Assembly: GCF_032460525.1 (NCBI RefSeq)
Contig: NZ_CP135963.1
Coordinates: 3,472,001 to 3,536,000 of the forward strand
DNA: 64,000 nt
Origin: Geodermatophilus sp. DSM 44513
GTDB taxonomy: Bacteria; Actinomycetota; Actinomycetes; Mycobacteriales; Geodermatophilaceae
Direction of reading: 5' to 3'
Position numbers and translations under genes: made by a program
Notes under the pieces: model-generated
What the model saw: only the letters and a program-made list of their open reading frames with translations
Database searches by the model: none
What the model was told of the DNA's origin: nothing
In this document: positions 17,775 through 27,033 of the stretch, one piece after another
How positions within the stretch are numbered: position 1 is the stretch's first letter
Layout of the letters: each line of letters begins with the position of its first letter

Positions 17775-18305
17775 GTGTCCTCGTCGCCCGTCGCGCCGGC
17801 CGTGACCGTCGGACCCGCCCGTCCCGACGACTTCCCGCGGATCGCGCAGCTCACCTCCGACGTCTACCTGGGCGGCGGGCTGGCCTCCCCCGAGTACGGG
17901 GAGCAGCTGCGCGACGTGGCGGGGCGCGCCGACCGCGCCGAGCTGCTCGTGGCCCGGGACGGCGGCGGGCGCGTGGTGGGCAGCGTGGCGCTGGTGCTGA
18001 CCGGCGACTTCGGCGAGGTCACCGAGTCCGACGAGGAGGCGGCGTTCCGGATGCTCGTCGTGGACCCCGCCGTGCAGGGCCGCGGGCTCGGCGCGCTGCT
18101 GGTGGGGACCTGCCTGCAGCGCGCCCGGGCGGCCGGCAAGCGGCGGGTGGTGCTCTCGACCGACCGGCGCATGCGGACCGCGCAGCGGCTCTACGAGCGG
18201 ATGGGCTTCACCCGGCTGCCGGAGCGCGACTGGTCACCGCGGCCGGGCATCGACCTGCTGGTCTACGCCCTCGACCTCCCGGCCGGCCGCGCCCCGAGTC
18301 GGTGA
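17775..18305 (+). CDS. GNAT family N-acetyltransferase
   Basis: 176 residues with acetyl-CoA binding motif MLVVDPAVQGRGLGALLVGTCL and C-terminal RTAQRLYERMGFTRLPERDW. GTG at 17775 has TAGGCT at leaderless spacing. Homologues at this place beside pdtaS are common in actinobacteria. The substrate is unknown. Confidence 0.83.
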   Translation: MSSSPVAPAVTVGPARPDDFPRIAQLTSDVYLGGGLASPEYGEQLRDVAGRADRAELLVARDGGGRVVGSVALVLTGDFGEVTESDEEAAFRMLVVDPAVQGRGLGALLVGTCLQRARAAGKRRVVLSTDRRMRTAQRLYERMGFTRLPERDWSPRPGIDLLVYALDLPAGRAPSR

Positions 18306-18316
18306 GGGCCGGGCCC

Positions 18317-18538
18317 TCACCAGGAGACGGTGGCGATGAGGTCGCCCTCCTGCAAGACCTCGCCCTCCACGACGTGCAGCTCGCGGACGGTGCCGGCCCG
18401 CTCGGTGAGGACGGGGATCTCCATCTTCATCGACTCGAGGACCACCAGGGTGTCGCCGGCGTCCACCTCGATGCCCGGCTGCACCAGCACCTTCCACACG
18501 CTCGACACCATCTCGGCGTGGATCTCCTCGACCGCCAC
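18317..18538 (-). CDS. biotin/lipoyl carrier protein (TB7.3-like)
   Basis: 73-residue stand-alone biotinyl domain. The attachment motif ESMKME places the modified lysine at residue 38, and the domain has the expected duplicated beta structure around Gly-rich turns. It resembles mycobacterial TB7.3 (Rv3221c), which sits in the same neighbourhood next to pdtaS and sigH. It has no linked carboxyltransferase; the adjacent gene upstream on this strand encodes a degenerate biotin-carboxylase-like protein, a possible partner. GTG start at 18538. Confidence 0.85.
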   Translation of the reverse strand: MAVEEIHAEMVSSVWKVLVQPGIEVDAGDTLVVLESMKMEIPVLTERAGTVRELHVVEGEVLQEGDLIATVSW

Positions 18539-18591
18539 CGGCCCCTCCCCTGCGCGTCCGGACGTCCATCCTGGCACGGCCGGCCCGCTGC

Positions 18592-19632
18592 TCAGACCGC
18601 TGCGGGGCTGCCCGACGCCAGCCGGTCGAGGACCGCGCACACCTCCGGGCCGTCGTGCGGCACGCCGACCTCCGGCACCGCGCCGAGCACCTCGCTCGCG
18701 GCCCTGGCGGCCGTGGCGGTGTCGGGTGCCCCGGCGCTGACCGTCGCCAGCAGGGCGTCGTACCAGCGGTCCAGCCGGTCGCCCGGGTCGTAGCCGCTGA
18801 CTGCCACGACCTCGGCGCCGGGTGCCCCGGTGGTGTGCCGGCCGGACCGGGGCAGCCGACCGGTGACCCGGCCACCCTGCCCGGGCGGCAGCGAGGAGCG
18901 CAGCTGGACGGTCACCGCCCGCCGCGGCGGGGCACCCGTCCCGGCGTCGACGGCCCGGGTGCCCGAGGCGCTGCGCAGCGCCAGCTCGACGGCGTCCACG
19001 CCGTGTGCCCGCTCCAGGACCGTCATGTCGAGGGAGAAGCCGGCTGCCACCTCGGCGAGCCCGCCGTCCGGCGCGATGCCGACGGTGACCAGGCCGCGCC
19101 AGCCCACCTCGGGCAGCCGTCCGGCCGCCGACAGCAGCTCGAAGGGCTCCTCGGGGGTCCAGGAGACCCGCGCGATGCCCGCGGCGCGGTCGCGGGACAC
19201 CGGCGTGGTGCAGCGCAGTCCCCCGTCGGTGACCAGGGCGAGGAAGCCACGCTCGCTGGCCGGCTCCACGCCGTCACCACCGAGGCGCTCCAGCACCGCC
19301 GCGGACGGGCCGACCCAGCCGAGGCCGGCGGCGACCACCGCACCCGCGAGCCGGGCGTTGCCGGCCAGCGCCGGCGGGACCGGGAGGACCGCCTGCACGC
19401 CGCTGCGGCGCGCCGCCTCCACGATCCGGTCCACCGCGAGGTAGGACTCCGCGGCGGGCGCGGGGCCCAGCAGGATCGCGTCGTCGGCCAGCCGGACGTG
19501 CCGCGCGGCCCGGTCGGCCTCGGAGTGGACGGCGACCGTCTTCACGTCCAGGCGGGAGCAGGCCGCCACCACCGCACACGCCGCCGGTCCCCTTCCGGCC
19601 ACGAGCACGCTCTCGATCCCGACGGGTGCCAC
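18592..19632 (-). CDS. biotin carboxylase-like protein lacking an ATP-grasp core
   Basis: 346 residues. The first 120 match the biotin carboxylase N-terminal Rossmann domain (VLVAGRGPAACAVVAACSRL, VAVHSEADRAARHVRLADDAILLG, YLAVDRIVEAARRSGVQAVLP). The following ATP-grasp region, which should contain a glycine-rich GGGGKGM loop and catalytic Lys/Glu/Arg residues, is short and none of these are visible. The C-terminal third is recognisable as carboxylase-like (MTVLERAHGVDAVELAL). It is probably catalytically inactive. Only 53 bp separate it from the biotinyl protein, so the two likely form a unit. GTG start at 19632. Confidence 0.65.
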   Translation of the reverse strand: MAPVGIESVLVAGRGPAACAVVAACSRLDVKTVAVHSEADRAARHVRLADDAILLGPAPAAESYLAVDRIVEAARRSGVQAVLPVPPALAGNARLAGAVVAAGLGWVGPSAAVLERLGGDGVEPASERGFLALVTDGGLRCTTPVSRDRAAGIARVSWTPEEPFELLSAAGRLPEVGWRGLVTVGIAPDGGLAEVAAGFSLDMTVLERAHGVDAVELALRSASGTRAVDAGTGAPPRRAVTVQLRSSLPPGQGGRVTGRLPRSGRHTTGAPGAEVVAVSGYDPGDRLDRWYDALLATVSAGAPDTATAARAASEVLGAVPEVGVPHDGPEVCAVLDRLASGSPAAV

Positions 19633-19854
19633 GTCCCGAACCGCCTTCCTGCGACCCAGCGTCGTCCTCCCCAGCCTGGCCCGCCGCCCGGGCGGACCGC
19701 CACAGGGGGGCGGTGCCAACCGGGCCCGTGAGAGGCTGGGAACACAGCCTGACGGGTCCACCCGGTGTGCGCGTCCACGACGTGGCCGGGGTCACCCGGA
19801 GGTGTCCCGGGCCCGCAGCGGGCTCCCGGCAGCGGCGAGGAGAGGAGGGCAGCG

Positions 19855-19929
19855 ATGTCGAAGCGTGGACGCAAGCGGCGCTCCCGCAAGGGGAACAAGG
19901 CCAACCACGGCAAGCGCCCCAACGCCTAG
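19855..19929 (+). CDS. 50S ribosomal protein bL37
   Basis: A 24-residue, highly basic protein that starts MSKRGRKRRSRKG and ends ANHGKRPNA. This is the same length and nearly the same sequence as the actinobacterial bL37 seen in mycobacterial 70S structures. ATG 19855 has an excellent ribosome-binding site (aggagg 19843-19848). A strong terminator hairpin follows. The 222 bp upstream hold no other convincing gene. Confidence 0.92.
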   Translation: MSKRGRKRRSRKGNKANHGKRPNA

Positions 19930-19955
19930 GGGCGTTGCCCTGCCCCGGCAGGGAG

Positions 19956-19997
19956 CGCGAGAGGCCCGGGACCCGATCGGGTCCCGGGCCTCTCGCG
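19956..19997. terminator. bidirectional terminator between bL37 and rsrA
   Basis: A 42-bp perfect palindrome (two 20-nt arms around a central AT) between convergent genes, 26 nt after the bL37 stop and 13 nt beyond the rsrA stop. Confidence 0.88.
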
Positions 19998-20010
19998 TCC
20001 TGCGGCGGGC

Positions 20011-20355
20011 TCAGCCGGTGGGGCGCTCGCGGGTGCGCTCCACGCTGATCCGCTCCACGCTGACCTGGGTGCCGTGCTCCTCGAAGGAGACGGTGGTCAG
20101 CTGCAGCTTGATCCGGTCCCGCAGGCCCGGCGGCGGGCTGTCGCCCCCGCACCGGCGGCGCACCAGGGCCTTGAACTCCTGCTCGATGCCGAACTGGCGC
20201 AGGCAGGGCGAGCACTCCTCGAGGTGCTCGGCGATGACCTGGCGGCGGGACGGCTCGGTCTCGTGGTCGAGGAACTCGAACACGTGGGAGAGCACGTCGT
20301 CGCAGGAGTGCACCTCGATCGGGTCACCGTCGTCCGGACGGTGGTCGCTGGTCAC
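20011..20355 (-). CDS. rsrA: mycothiol-system redox anti-sigma factor
   Basis: 114-residue zinc-binding anti-sigma factor. The ZAS ligands are Cys18, His44, Cys48 and Cys51 (HLEECSPC). In the family, oxidation to a disulfide expels zinc and releases SigR. GTG at 20355 overlaps the sigR stop by 4 bp, so the pair is translationally coupled. The C-terminal tail ([17 protein letters not shown]) is rich in charged residues and Val. Confidence 0.93.
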   Translation of the reverse strand: MTSDHRPDDGDPIEVHSCDDVLSHVFEFLDHETEPSRRQVIAEHLEECSPCLRQFGIEQEFKALVRRRCGGDSPPPGLRDRIKLQLTTVSFEEHGTQVSVERISVERTRERPTG

Positions 20356-21062
20356 GGACGACTCGCCTCCTCCCCGGCACCGGCCCGGACGAAGCCCCGC
20401 TCGCGGGCGTAGTCGGCCAGCAGCTTCTGCAGGCCGCGACGGCCGCGGTGCAGGCGGGACATCACCGTGCCGATGGGCGTGCCCATGATCTCGGCGATCT
20501 CCTTGTAGGCGAACCCCTCGACGTCGGCGAGGTAGACCGCCAGCCGGAAGTCCTCCGGCAGCTGCTGCAGGGCCTCCTTGATGTCGGAGTCCGGCAGGTG
20601 GTCCAGCGCCTCGATCTCCGCCGAGCGCAGGCCGCTGGAGCTGTGCTCCTCGGCGGCGTAGAGCTGCCAGTCCTGCACCTGGTCGGTCGGGTACTGCTGC
20701 GGCTGCCGCTGCTTCTTGCGGTAGCTGTTGATGTAGGTGTTGGTCAGGATCCGGTACAGCCAGGCCTTGAGGTTGGTCCCCTCGGCGAACTGGTGGAAGG
20801 CCGAGTAGGCCTTCACGAACGTCTCCTGGACCAGGTCCTCGGCGTCGGCGGGGTTGCGGGTCATCCGCAGGGCGGCCGGGTAGATCTGGTCGAGGTAGGG
20901 CAGCGCGTCGCGCTCGAAACGGGCGTCGCGCTCGGCACGGGTCTCGTCGACCTCGGTGCGGCTGCCGCCCTCGCGCGCCTCGGGCACCTCGACCGGCGCG
21001 CTGGGCCCGATGGTCTCCTCGGTCGTGGTCTCCGGCGTGCGGTCCGCGATCTCCTCGGGCAC
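20352..21062 (-). CDS. sigR: RNA polymerase sigma factor SigR (ECF group)
   Basis: 236-residue ECF sigma factor for thiol-oxidative stress. Region 2 contains [20 protein letters not shown] and [20 protein letters not shown]; region 4 contains [23 protein letters not shown] 21062 has a gagagg ribosome-binding site. The frame stays open upstream to a second GTG at 21194 (280 residues), which lies just downstream of a SigR-type promoter (21204-21231). This resembles the long unstable isoform sigR' of Streptomyces. It forms an operon with rsrA. Confidence 0.93.
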   Translation of the reverse strand: MPEEIADRTPETTTEETIGPSAPVEVPEAREGGSRTEVDETRAERDARFERDALPYLDQIYPAALRMTRNPADAEDLVQETFVKAYSAFHQFAEGTNLKAWLYRILTNTYINSYRKKQRQPQQYPTDQVQDWQLYAAEEHSSSGLRSAEIEALDHLPDSDIKEALQQLPEDFRLAVYLADVEGFAYKEIAEIMGTPIGTVMSRLHRGRRGLQKLLADYARERGFVRAGAGEEASRP

Positions 21063-21203
21063 CGACCGTCCTCTCTGCGGCGCCCGGGCGCGGGCGGCTG
21101 CCTCCGACGATCCTAGCCGCGCGGCCCCGGGCCGGCCCGGGGGCCGCCGGAGCGCGGGGCGCTGGCGGGCGCTGGTGGAGAGGGTGTTGCTCACGGGGGG
21201 TCC

Positions 21204-21231
21204 AACCGTGCGGTCAGGGGTCCCCATTCCC
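21204..21231 (-). promoter_or_regulatory. SigR-type autoregulatory promoter
   Basis: On the minus strand, GGGAAT (21231-21226) and GTT (21206-21204) are spaced by 19 bp, matching the SigR/SigH consensus GGAA(T)-N18/19-GTT. Transcription would begin close to the GTG at 21194, giving a leaderless or near-leaderless message for the extended SigR form. Confidence 0.65.
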
Positions 21232-21239
21232 TGCCGAAC

Positions 21240-21245
21240 TAGGGT
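21240..21245 (+). promoter_or_regulatory. leaderless -10 (TAGGGT) for ybaK
   Basis: Ends 7 nt before the GTG at 21253. It lies only 9 bp from the divergent SigR-type promoter element, so the two promoters share a compact intergenic region. Confidence 0.5.
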
Positions 21246-21252
21246 CGGTCGC

Positions 21253-21726
21253 GTGGCGGCGACCCCCGCGGTGCGGGCCCTCGAGCGGGCTCGGGTGGCC
21301 CACGGCCTGCACTCCTACGACCCGGACCACGCCGCCGGGCAGGGGCACGGGGAGGCCGCGGTGGCCGCGCTGGGCACCGACCCGCGGCAGGTGTTCAAGA
21401 CGCTGGTCACCCGGGTGGACGGCACTCTCACCGTGGCCGTCGTCCCGGTGGCCGGCAGCCTGGACCTCAAGGCGTTGGCTGCTGCCACCGGCGGGCGGCG
21501 GGCGGCGATGGCCGAGCCGACCGACGCCGAGCGGGCGACCGGCTACGTGGTCGGCGGGATCAGCCCGCTCGGGCAGCGGCGGGCCCTGCCCACCGTCGTG
21601 GACGAGTCGGCGCTGGGCTTCGCCACCGTGCTGGTCAGCGCCGGTCGCCGAGGGCTGCAGGTGGAGCTGGCGCCCGCGGACCTGGTGCGACTCACCCGGG
21701 CCCGCACCGCCGCCATCGCCCGGTGA
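21253..21726 (+). CDS. ybaK: Cys-tRNA(Pro) deacylase YbaK/EbsC type
   Basis: 157-residue trans-editing domain protein that hydrolyses Cys mis-charged on tRNA(Pro). Family features are [30 protein letters not shown] (catalytic Lys in the early KTL) and [24 protein letters not shown], shown here only as position markers. The length is typical. GTG start at 21253 at leaderless spacing from TAGGGT. Divergent from sigR. Confidence 0.9.
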   Translation: MAATPAVRALERARVAHGLHSYDPDHAAGQGHGEAAVAALGTDPRQVFKTLVTRVDGTLTVAVVPVAGSLDLKALAAATGGRRAAMAEPTDAERATGYVVGGISPLGQRRALPTVVDESALGFATVLVSAGRRGLQVELAPADLVRLTRARTAAIAR

Positions 21727-21739
21727 ACCGCTTGCCCCC

Positions 21740-21809
21740 GCGATCATGGAGCCCGGGAAGCGACACACCGCCGCTGGTCGGCGTGTCGCTTCCCGAACGC
21801 CGTGATCGC
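21740..21809. terminator. long nested hairpin between ybaK and the MFS/spermidine-synthase gene
   Basis: Outer arms gcgatcatgg (21740-21749) and ccgtgatcgc (21800-21809) enclose perfect 12-nt inner arms gggaagcgacac (21755-21766) and gtgtcgcttccc (21783-21794). It lies between convergent genes, so it is probably a bidirectional terminator. Confidence 0.75.
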
Positions 21810-21823
21810 CGAGGAACGGCGGG

Positions 21824-23374
21824 TCAGGAGCCCGGAGTCGTGTACGGGGTGAGCAGCTGGTCGACCGGCGCGTGGTCGTCGGTGAGCACCCGGGCGTCCC
21901 CGACGAACTCCGCCAGCCGCGCACCGGACGCGACCTGCCAGTCCAGGCCCCGGTCGCCCAGCGCGTCGCCGACCGCGTCCAGCGGCAGCGGTTCCCGGGA
22001 GGCGAGGACGACGACGTTCCCGCCGGCCTCCCCGGCCAGGACGGCCTCCCGCGCGAGCAGCGCGACGTGCGGGAAGACCGCGCGCAGCGTGGCCAGCTCG
22101 GCGCGGACGAAGTCCAGCGGCGGGTGGTCGATGAGGTTGGCGGCGTAGACGCCGTCGTCGGCTAGCGCGCGGTCGACCAGGCCCAGCGCCTCGACCGTGG
22201 TCAGCTGCCAGGGCACCGACAGCCCCCCGAAGGCGTCGCCGACGACGAGGTCGCGCTGCCCCGCCGGCTCCTGCGCCAGCGCCACCCGGGCGTCGGCCAC
22301 CTCGACCCGCAGCCCGCCGGTCTCGGTCAGCCCGAGCTGCGCGCGGTCCAGCTCCACCACCCCCGGGTCGACCTCGACCACCAGGCTCTCCGTGCCCGGC
22401 CGGACGGCGGCCAGGTAGCGCGGCAGCGTGGCCCCGCCGCCGCCGAGGTGCAGCGCCGACACCGGGTCGCCCGCCGGTGCGGTCACGTCGGTCACCGCGG
22501 CGATCGCCCGGACGTAGTCGAACTCCAGGTGCGTCGGGTCGGCGAGGTCGACGTAGGAGTGCCGCAGCGTGTCCAGCAGCAGCACCCGGCCGGTCTCCCG
22601 CTCCGGGTCGGCCACCACCCGGGCGCAGTGGTAGGCGGTCTCGGCCGCACACCGGCTCGGCGCGACCGCGGCGAGCAGCGTGCCGGCCAGGGCGAGCAGC
22701 AGCAGGGTCGCCGGCACCCGCCCGGCCGCACCACCGGTGCGCCGCCGCAGCAGCACCCCGACGGCCAGGCCGGTGGCCACGGTGACCAGCCCGGTGCCGA
22801 CCATGATCCCGCTAGTCGGGAAGAACGCGACGAGCAGGAATCCGGTGAGGAAGGTGGCGGCGATCCCGCCGAGGGTGCCGATGCCCGAGAGCCGGCCGAC
22901 CACCGAGCCGGTCTCGGCGAGGCTGGCCAGCTGCAGCTTGACGACCATCGGCGGCACGGCCGACAGCAGCGCGGCCGGGACGACGACGGCGACCGCGGCC
23001 AGCAGCAGCACGCTGCCGGCGTCCGCGCCGGTGAGCACCGACCCGGCGAAGCGCACCAGCGGCAGGACGGCGACGACCAGCGCGCCGCCGGCGACCATCA
23101 GCGGCGCGATCAGCCGGCGCGGGTCGGTGCGGTCGGCCAGCGCGCCACCCATCCAGGCGCCCACCGCGATCGCGGCCAGGGCGAACCCGATGACCGACGT
23201 GCTGGTCTGCAGGGTGATGCCGACGTAGGGCGCGATCAGCCGCAGCCCGGCGATCTCCAGCACCAGCACCGCGCCGGAGGACAGGAAGGTGACGACGGCG
23301 GCCACCCAGTCCGGCAGGGCGGCGGCGCCGGCCCGGGGCCCGGCGCCGGTCACGGCCTCCTCGGTGCCGGTCAC
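21824..23374 (-). CDS. fused MFS transporter / spermidine synthase-like protein
   Basis: 516 residues. The N-terminal part (about 20-255) has roughly eight membrane helices of MFS type (SGAVLVLEIAGLRLIAPYVG, ALAAIAVGAWMGGALADR). The C-terminal half is a Rossmann methyltransferase-like polyamine synthase domain (SALHLGGGGATLPRYLAA, VVEVDPGVVELDRAQLGL, VVGDAFGGLSVPWQL). The product is not established for such fusions and enzyme activity is doubtful. GTG start at 23374, 1 bp from the stop of the HMCES gene, so the two form an operon. Confidence 0.85.
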   Translation of the reverse strand: MTGTEEAVTGAGPRAGAAALPDWVAAVVTFLSSGAVLVLEIAGLRLIAPYVGITLQTSTSVIGFALAAIAVGAWMGGALADRTDPRRLIAPLMVAGGALVVAVLPLVRFAGSVLTGADAGSVLLLAAVAVVVPAALLSAVPPMVVKLQLASLAETGSVVGRLSGIGTLGGIAATFLTGFLLVAFFPTSGIMVGTGLVTVATGLAVGVLLRRRTGGAAGRVPATLLLLALAGTLLAAVAPSRCAAETAYHCARVVADPERETGRVLLLDTLRHSYVDLADPTHLEFDYVRAIAAVTDVTAPAGDPVSALHLGGGGATLPRYLAAVRPGTESLVVEVDPGVVELDRAQLGLTETGGLRVEVADARVALAQEPAGQRDLVVGDAFGGLSVPWQLTTVEALGLVDRALADDGVYAANLIDHPPLDFVRAELATLRAVFPHVALLAREAVLAGEAGGNVVVLASREPLPLDAVGDALGDRGLDWQVASGARLAEFVGDARVLTDDHAPVDQLLTPYTTPGS

Positions 23375-23375
23375 C

Positions 23376-24122
23376 TCAGAAGAGGGCGGGCTGGTCGGCC
23401 GGTGCGGCGACCGCCTCGACGCGGGCGATCAGCTCGGCGCCGTTGTTCTTCACGCTGTTCACCGCGGTGCCGACCGGGCGCAGCTCCAGGCCCTCGACCA
23501 GCTCCGGCGGCGTGGGCGCGGCCAGCTCGGCGACGTCCTCGCGGGCCGGGTCCAGCCAGGCCGCCCAGCGGTCGCGGGGTAGCACCAGGGGCATCCGGTC
23601 GTGGATCTCCGCGAGCGCGCCGACGGCGGGCGCGGTGACCACCGTGCAGGTGTAGAAGCGGTCGTCGCCCTCGCCCCACACCTCCCACAGGCCGGCGAAG
23701 GCCAGCACCGAGCCGTCGCGCGGGGTCGTGTAGTAGGGCTGCTTGCCGGGGCCGTCCAGCTTCTTGGCCCACTCGTACCAGCCGTCGGCCGGCACCAGGC
23801 AGCGCCGGGAGCGGGCCGCGCGCCGGAAGGCCGGCTTCTCGGTGAGCGACTCGACGCGGGCGTTGAGCATCCGGTTGCCGACCGAGGCGTCCTTGGCCCA
23901 CGAGGGCACCAGCCCCCAGCGGACGGCGCGCAGCTCGCGGTGCCCCGCGCCGGTGGGTGCCCCCTCGGCGTCCCGCTCCCGCTTGTGCCGGACGACGTAG
24001 ACGTCCTTGGTCGGGGCGACGTTGTAGTCCGCCGGCAGGGGGGCCTGCCCCTCGGCCGGGACCGCCTCGAACTCCAGGACGAGGTCCTCGGGGCGGCGGC
24101 TGGCGGCGTAGCGGCCACACAC
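23376..24122 (-). CDS. SOS response-associated peptidase / abasic-site crosslinking protein (HMCES/YedK)
   Basis: 248-residue SRAP protein that forms a thiazolidine DNA-protein crosslink with abasic sites in single-stranded DNA. After removal of the initiator residue, catalytic Cys2 (CGRY) becomes N-terminal. Other conserved residues are Asn34 (YNVAPT), Asn87/Arg89/Glu91 (NARVES), Glu117 (GWYEW) and His174 (EIHDRMP). GTG 24122 is fixed by the required Cys at position 2. The same gene lies between sigH and aroA in M. tuberculosis (Rv3226c). Confidence 0.93.
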   Translation of the reverse strand: MCGRYAASRRPEDLVLEFEAVPAEGQAPLPADYNVAPTKDVYVVRHKRERDAEGAPTGAGHRELRAVRWGLVPSWAKDASVGNRMLNARVESLTEKPAFRRAARSRRCLVPADGWYEWAKKLDGPGKQPYYTTPRDGSVLAFAGLWEVWGEGDDRFYTCTVVTAPAVGALAEIHDRMPLVLPRDRWAAWLDPAREDVAELAAPTPPELVEGLELRPVGTAVNSVKNNGAELIARVEAVAAPADQPALF

Positions 24123-24255
24123 GGTGGTACCTCCCGGTCGGGCCGGACGATGCGGTCGCCTGCGACTGTATGCGGGACCGGGGACGGTCCCCGGCTGCGG
24201 GAGACCGGCCGGCCGGCGTTCGACGTCCCGCCGTCGAGCGACGAGGATCACCCTC

Positions 24256-25716
24256 GTGACCGCGACCCAGCACCCCCCGACCGAGCACCCGAAGACCGCC
24301 AGCGAGTCCGGCGAGCGCCGCTACGCGACGGTCAACCCCTTCACCGGGGAGACGGAGCAGGAGTTCGACTACACGCCCACCGACGAGATCGACGGCATCG
24401 TCGGGCGCGCGCACACCGCCTACCAGGAGTGGCGCGAGCGGTCGGTCGAGGACCGCGCCGCCGTCGTCCGCCGCGCCGCGGAGCTGATGGACGAGCGGCG
24501 GGCCGACCTCGCCGCCCTCATCACCACCGAGATGGGCAAGCGCGCCGAGGAGGCCGTCGGCGAGCTGAAGCTGTGCTCGATGATCCTGCGGTACTACGCC
24601 GACAACGGCCCCGCATTCCTCGAGCCGACGTCCATCACGCCGATGATGGGGAAGGGCGAGGCGGTCGTCGAGACCCGGCCGGTCGGCGCCCTGCTGGCCA
24701 TCGAGCCGTGGAACTACCCCTTCTACCAGGTGGTCCGGGTCGCCGGCCCCAACCTGGTGCTCGGGAACACCGTGATCCTCAAGCACGCCGAGAACGTGCC
24801 GCAGTGTGCGATGGCGGTCGAGCGGCTGTTCACCGACGCCGGTGCCCCCGCGGGCGTGTTCACCAACACCTTCCTGCGGATCGCCGACGTCGAGCAGGTC
24901 ATCGCCGACCCGCGGATCCAGGGCGTCACGCTGACCGGCAGCGAGCGCGCCGGCAGCGCCGTGGCGGCCCTGGCCGGCAAGCACCTCAAGAAGTCGGTGC
25001 TCGAGCTCGGCGGCAGCGACCCGTTCATCGTGCTCGACGCCGAGGACATGGGCGCCACCGTCAAGGCCGCCACCATGGGCCGGATGCAGAACACCGGCCA
25101 GGCGTGCACGGCGTCCAAGCGGCTGATCGTCACCGAGGAGCTCTTCGAGCCGTTCGTCGAGGGCCTCAAGCAGGCGTTCGGCACCTTCGCCCCCGGCGAC
25201 CCCGCCGACCCGTCGACCTCGCTCGCCCCGCTGTCCAGCGAGCGCGCGGCCCAGGACCTGCACGCCCAGATCCAGGACGCGGTCGACAAGGGCGCGACCG
25301 TCGTCGCCGGCGGCAGGCGCCCCGAGCACCCGGGCGCCTTCGTCGAGGCCACCATCCTCACCGACGTCACCCCCGAGATGCGGGCCTACCGCGAGGAGCT
25401 CTTCGGTCCGGCGGCCGTCGTCTACCGGGTCAAGGACGCCGACGAGGCGGTCGCGCTGGCCAACGACAGCGACTTCGGCCTGGGCGCCACCGTCATGAGC
25501 GGCGACCTGGACCGCGCCCGGTCCGTGGCCGACCGGCTCGAGGCCGGCATGGTGTGGATCAACCAGCCCACCGGCTCCTCCCCCGAGCTGCCCTTCGGCG
25601 GGGTGAAGCGCTCCGGCTACGGCCGCGAGCTCTCCGAGCTGGCGGTGTTCGAGTTCGCCAACCGGCGGCTGGTGCGGACGGTGCCGGTGAAGAAGGCCGA
25701 GCCGGCCGGGGGCTGA
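24256..25716 (+). CDS. aldehyde dehydrogenase, succinate-semialdehyde dehydrogenase type
   Basis: 486-residue NAD(P)-dependent aldehyde dehydrogenase. Catalytic Glu lies in [11 protein letters not shown] and Cys in [17 protein letters not shown]-binding blocks are [13 protein letters not shown] and [14 protein letters not shown], and the C-terminus has [16 protein letters not shown]. It is most like the short succinate-semialdehyde dehydrogenases of the YneI/Sad branch. That would complement the Kgd route by oxidising succinic semialdehyde to succinate, although the genes are 18 kb apart. GTG start at 24256. Confidence 0.88.
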   Translation: MTATQHPPTEHPKTASESGERRYATVNPFTGETEQEFDYTPTDEIDGIVGRAHTAYQEWRERSVEDRAAVVRRAAELMDERRADLAALITTEMGKRAEEAVGELKLCSMILRYYADNGPAFLEPTSITPMMGKGEAVVETRPVGALLAIEPWNYPFYQVVRVAGPNLVLGNTVILKHAENVPQCAMAVERLFTDAGAPAGVFTNTFLRIADVEQVIADPRIQGVTLTGSERAGSAVAALAGKHLKKSVLELGGSDPFIVLDAEDMGATVKAATMGRMQNTGQACTASKRLIVTEELFEPFVEGLKQAFGTFAPGDPADPSTSLAPLSSERAAQDLHAQIQDAVDKGATVVAGGRRPEHPGAFVEATILTDVTPEMRAYREELFGPAAVVYRVKDADEAVALANDSDFGLGATVMSGDLDRARSVADRLEAGMVWINQPTGSSPELPFGGVKRSGYGRELSELAVFEFANRRLVRTVPVKKAEPAGG

Positions 25717-25764
25717 GCGCGGGTGGCCGTCGCCCCGGCCTGGCCACCTGGGCAGGATGGACCC

Positions 25765-27033
25765 GTGAGCCAGGTCTGGGCGACGCCGCACCGCGCCACC
25801 CCGGTGGACGCCGTCGTGCCGCTGCCGGGGTCGAAGTCGCTGACCGCCCGGGCACTGGTCCTGGCCGCGCTGGCCGACGGGCCCGGCCGGCTGGTCCGCC
25901 CGCTGCGGGCCCGCGACACCGACCTGATGGCCGCCGGGCTGCGCGCCCTGGGCGTGCGCGTCGACGACGACGGTCCCGACTGGGTGGTCACCCCCGGGCC
26001 GCTCCGCGGGCCGGCCGAGGTCGACGCCGGCCTGGCCGGCACCGTGCTGCGGTTCCTCCCGTCGGTGGCCGCCCTGGCCGACGGCCCGGTGCGGGTGGAC
26101 GGCGACCCGCGGCTGCACGAGCGACCCAACGCCGGGCTGCTCGCGGCGCTGCGCGACCTCGGGGTGCGGGTGGAGGACGGCGGCCGCGGGCGGGCGCCGT
26201 TCACCGTGCACGGCACCGGGCGGGTGCGCGGCGGGCCGGTGACCGTCGACGCGAGCGAGTCCTCGCAGATCGTCTCCGGGCTGCTGCTGGCCGCCGCCCG
26301 CTTCGACGAGGGGCTCGACCTCGCCCTCACCGGCGGGGTGCCCTCGATGCCGCACGTGGAGATGACCGTGGCGGCGCTGCGCGAGCGCGGCGTCGACGTG
26401 GCCCCCACCGACCGCGGCTGGCGGGTGGCCCCCGGCCCGGTCGCCGCGCGCGAGGAGGTGCTCGAGCCGGACCTGTCCAACGCCGCCCCCTTCCTCGCCG
26501 CGGCACTGGTGACCGGCGGGCGGGTGACGGTGCCCGACTGGCCGGCGTCCACCACCCAGCCCGGCGGGCGGCTGGACGCGCTGCTGGGCGCGATGGGGGC
26601 GACCGTGCAGCGCACCGACGGGGAGCTGCGGGTGACCGGCGGCCCGACGGTCCGCCCGCTGGTCGCCGACCTCGGCGAGGTGGGTGAGCTGACGCCGGTG
26701 CTCGCGGCGCTGTGCGCGCTGGCCGACGGCCCCTCCCGGCTGACCGGCATCGGCCACCTGCGCGGCCACGAGACCGACCGCCTGCAGGCCCTCGACGAGG
26801 TGCTCACCGCGGTCGGCGCGACCGTCGAGCAGCTGCCCGACGGGCTGGTGGTCACCCCGGGACCGCGCCGGCCGGCGGTGCTGGACTCCTACGCCGACCA
26901 CCGGATGGTGCACGCCGCCGCCGTCCTCGGGCTGGCCGTCGAGGGCGTCGAGGTGCGCGACCCGGGCGCGGTCGGCAAGACGCTGCCGGACTTCGTCGAC
27001 CGGTGGGACGCGATGCTGGGGGCCGGGCACTGA
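25765..27033 (+). CDS. aroA: 3-phosphoshikimate 1-carboxyvinyltransferase (EPSP synthase)
   Basis: 422-residue shikimate-pathway enzyme joining PEP and shikimate-3-phosphate. It has the N-terminal PGSKSLTARALVLAALADG, the central SSQIVSGLLLAAARF, and DSYADHRMVHAAAVLGLAVE near the C-terminus with catalytic Asp/His residues. GTG 25765 (VSQVWATPH) is preferred; the upstream GTG 25723 adds a non-conserved tail. It is followed without a gap by rsgA, as in M. tuberculosis (Rv3227-Rv3228). Confidence 0.94.
   Translation: MSQVWATPHRATPVDAVVPLPGSKSLTARALVLAALADGPGRLVRPLRARDTDLMAAGLRALGVRVDDDGPDWVVTPGPLRGPAEVDAGLAGTVLRFLPSVAALADGPVRVDGDPRLHERPNAGLLAALRDLGVRVEDGGRGRAPFTVHGTGRVRGGPVTVDASESSQIVSGLLLAAARFDEGLDLALTGGVPSMPHVEMTVAALRERGVDVAPTDRGWRVAPGPVAAREEVLEPDLSNAAPFLAAALVTGGRVTVPDWPASTTQPGGRLDALLGAMGATVQRTDGELRVTGGPTVRPLVADLGEVGELTPVLAALCALADGPSRLTGIGHLRGHETDRLQALDEVLTAVGATVEQLPDGLVVTPGPRRPAVLDSYADHRMVHAAAVLGLAVEGVEVRDPGAVGKTLPDFVDRWDAMLGAGH

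Noticed and set aside
19739..19770. A SigR-type promoter upstream of bL37
   Set aside because: GGGAAC is present but no GTT at the correct distance.
23371..27030. A 1219-codon minus-strand frame across HMCES, the aldehyde dehydrogenase and aroA
   Set aside because: It spans three well-recognised genes and has no domain of its own; it is a codon-bias artefact.
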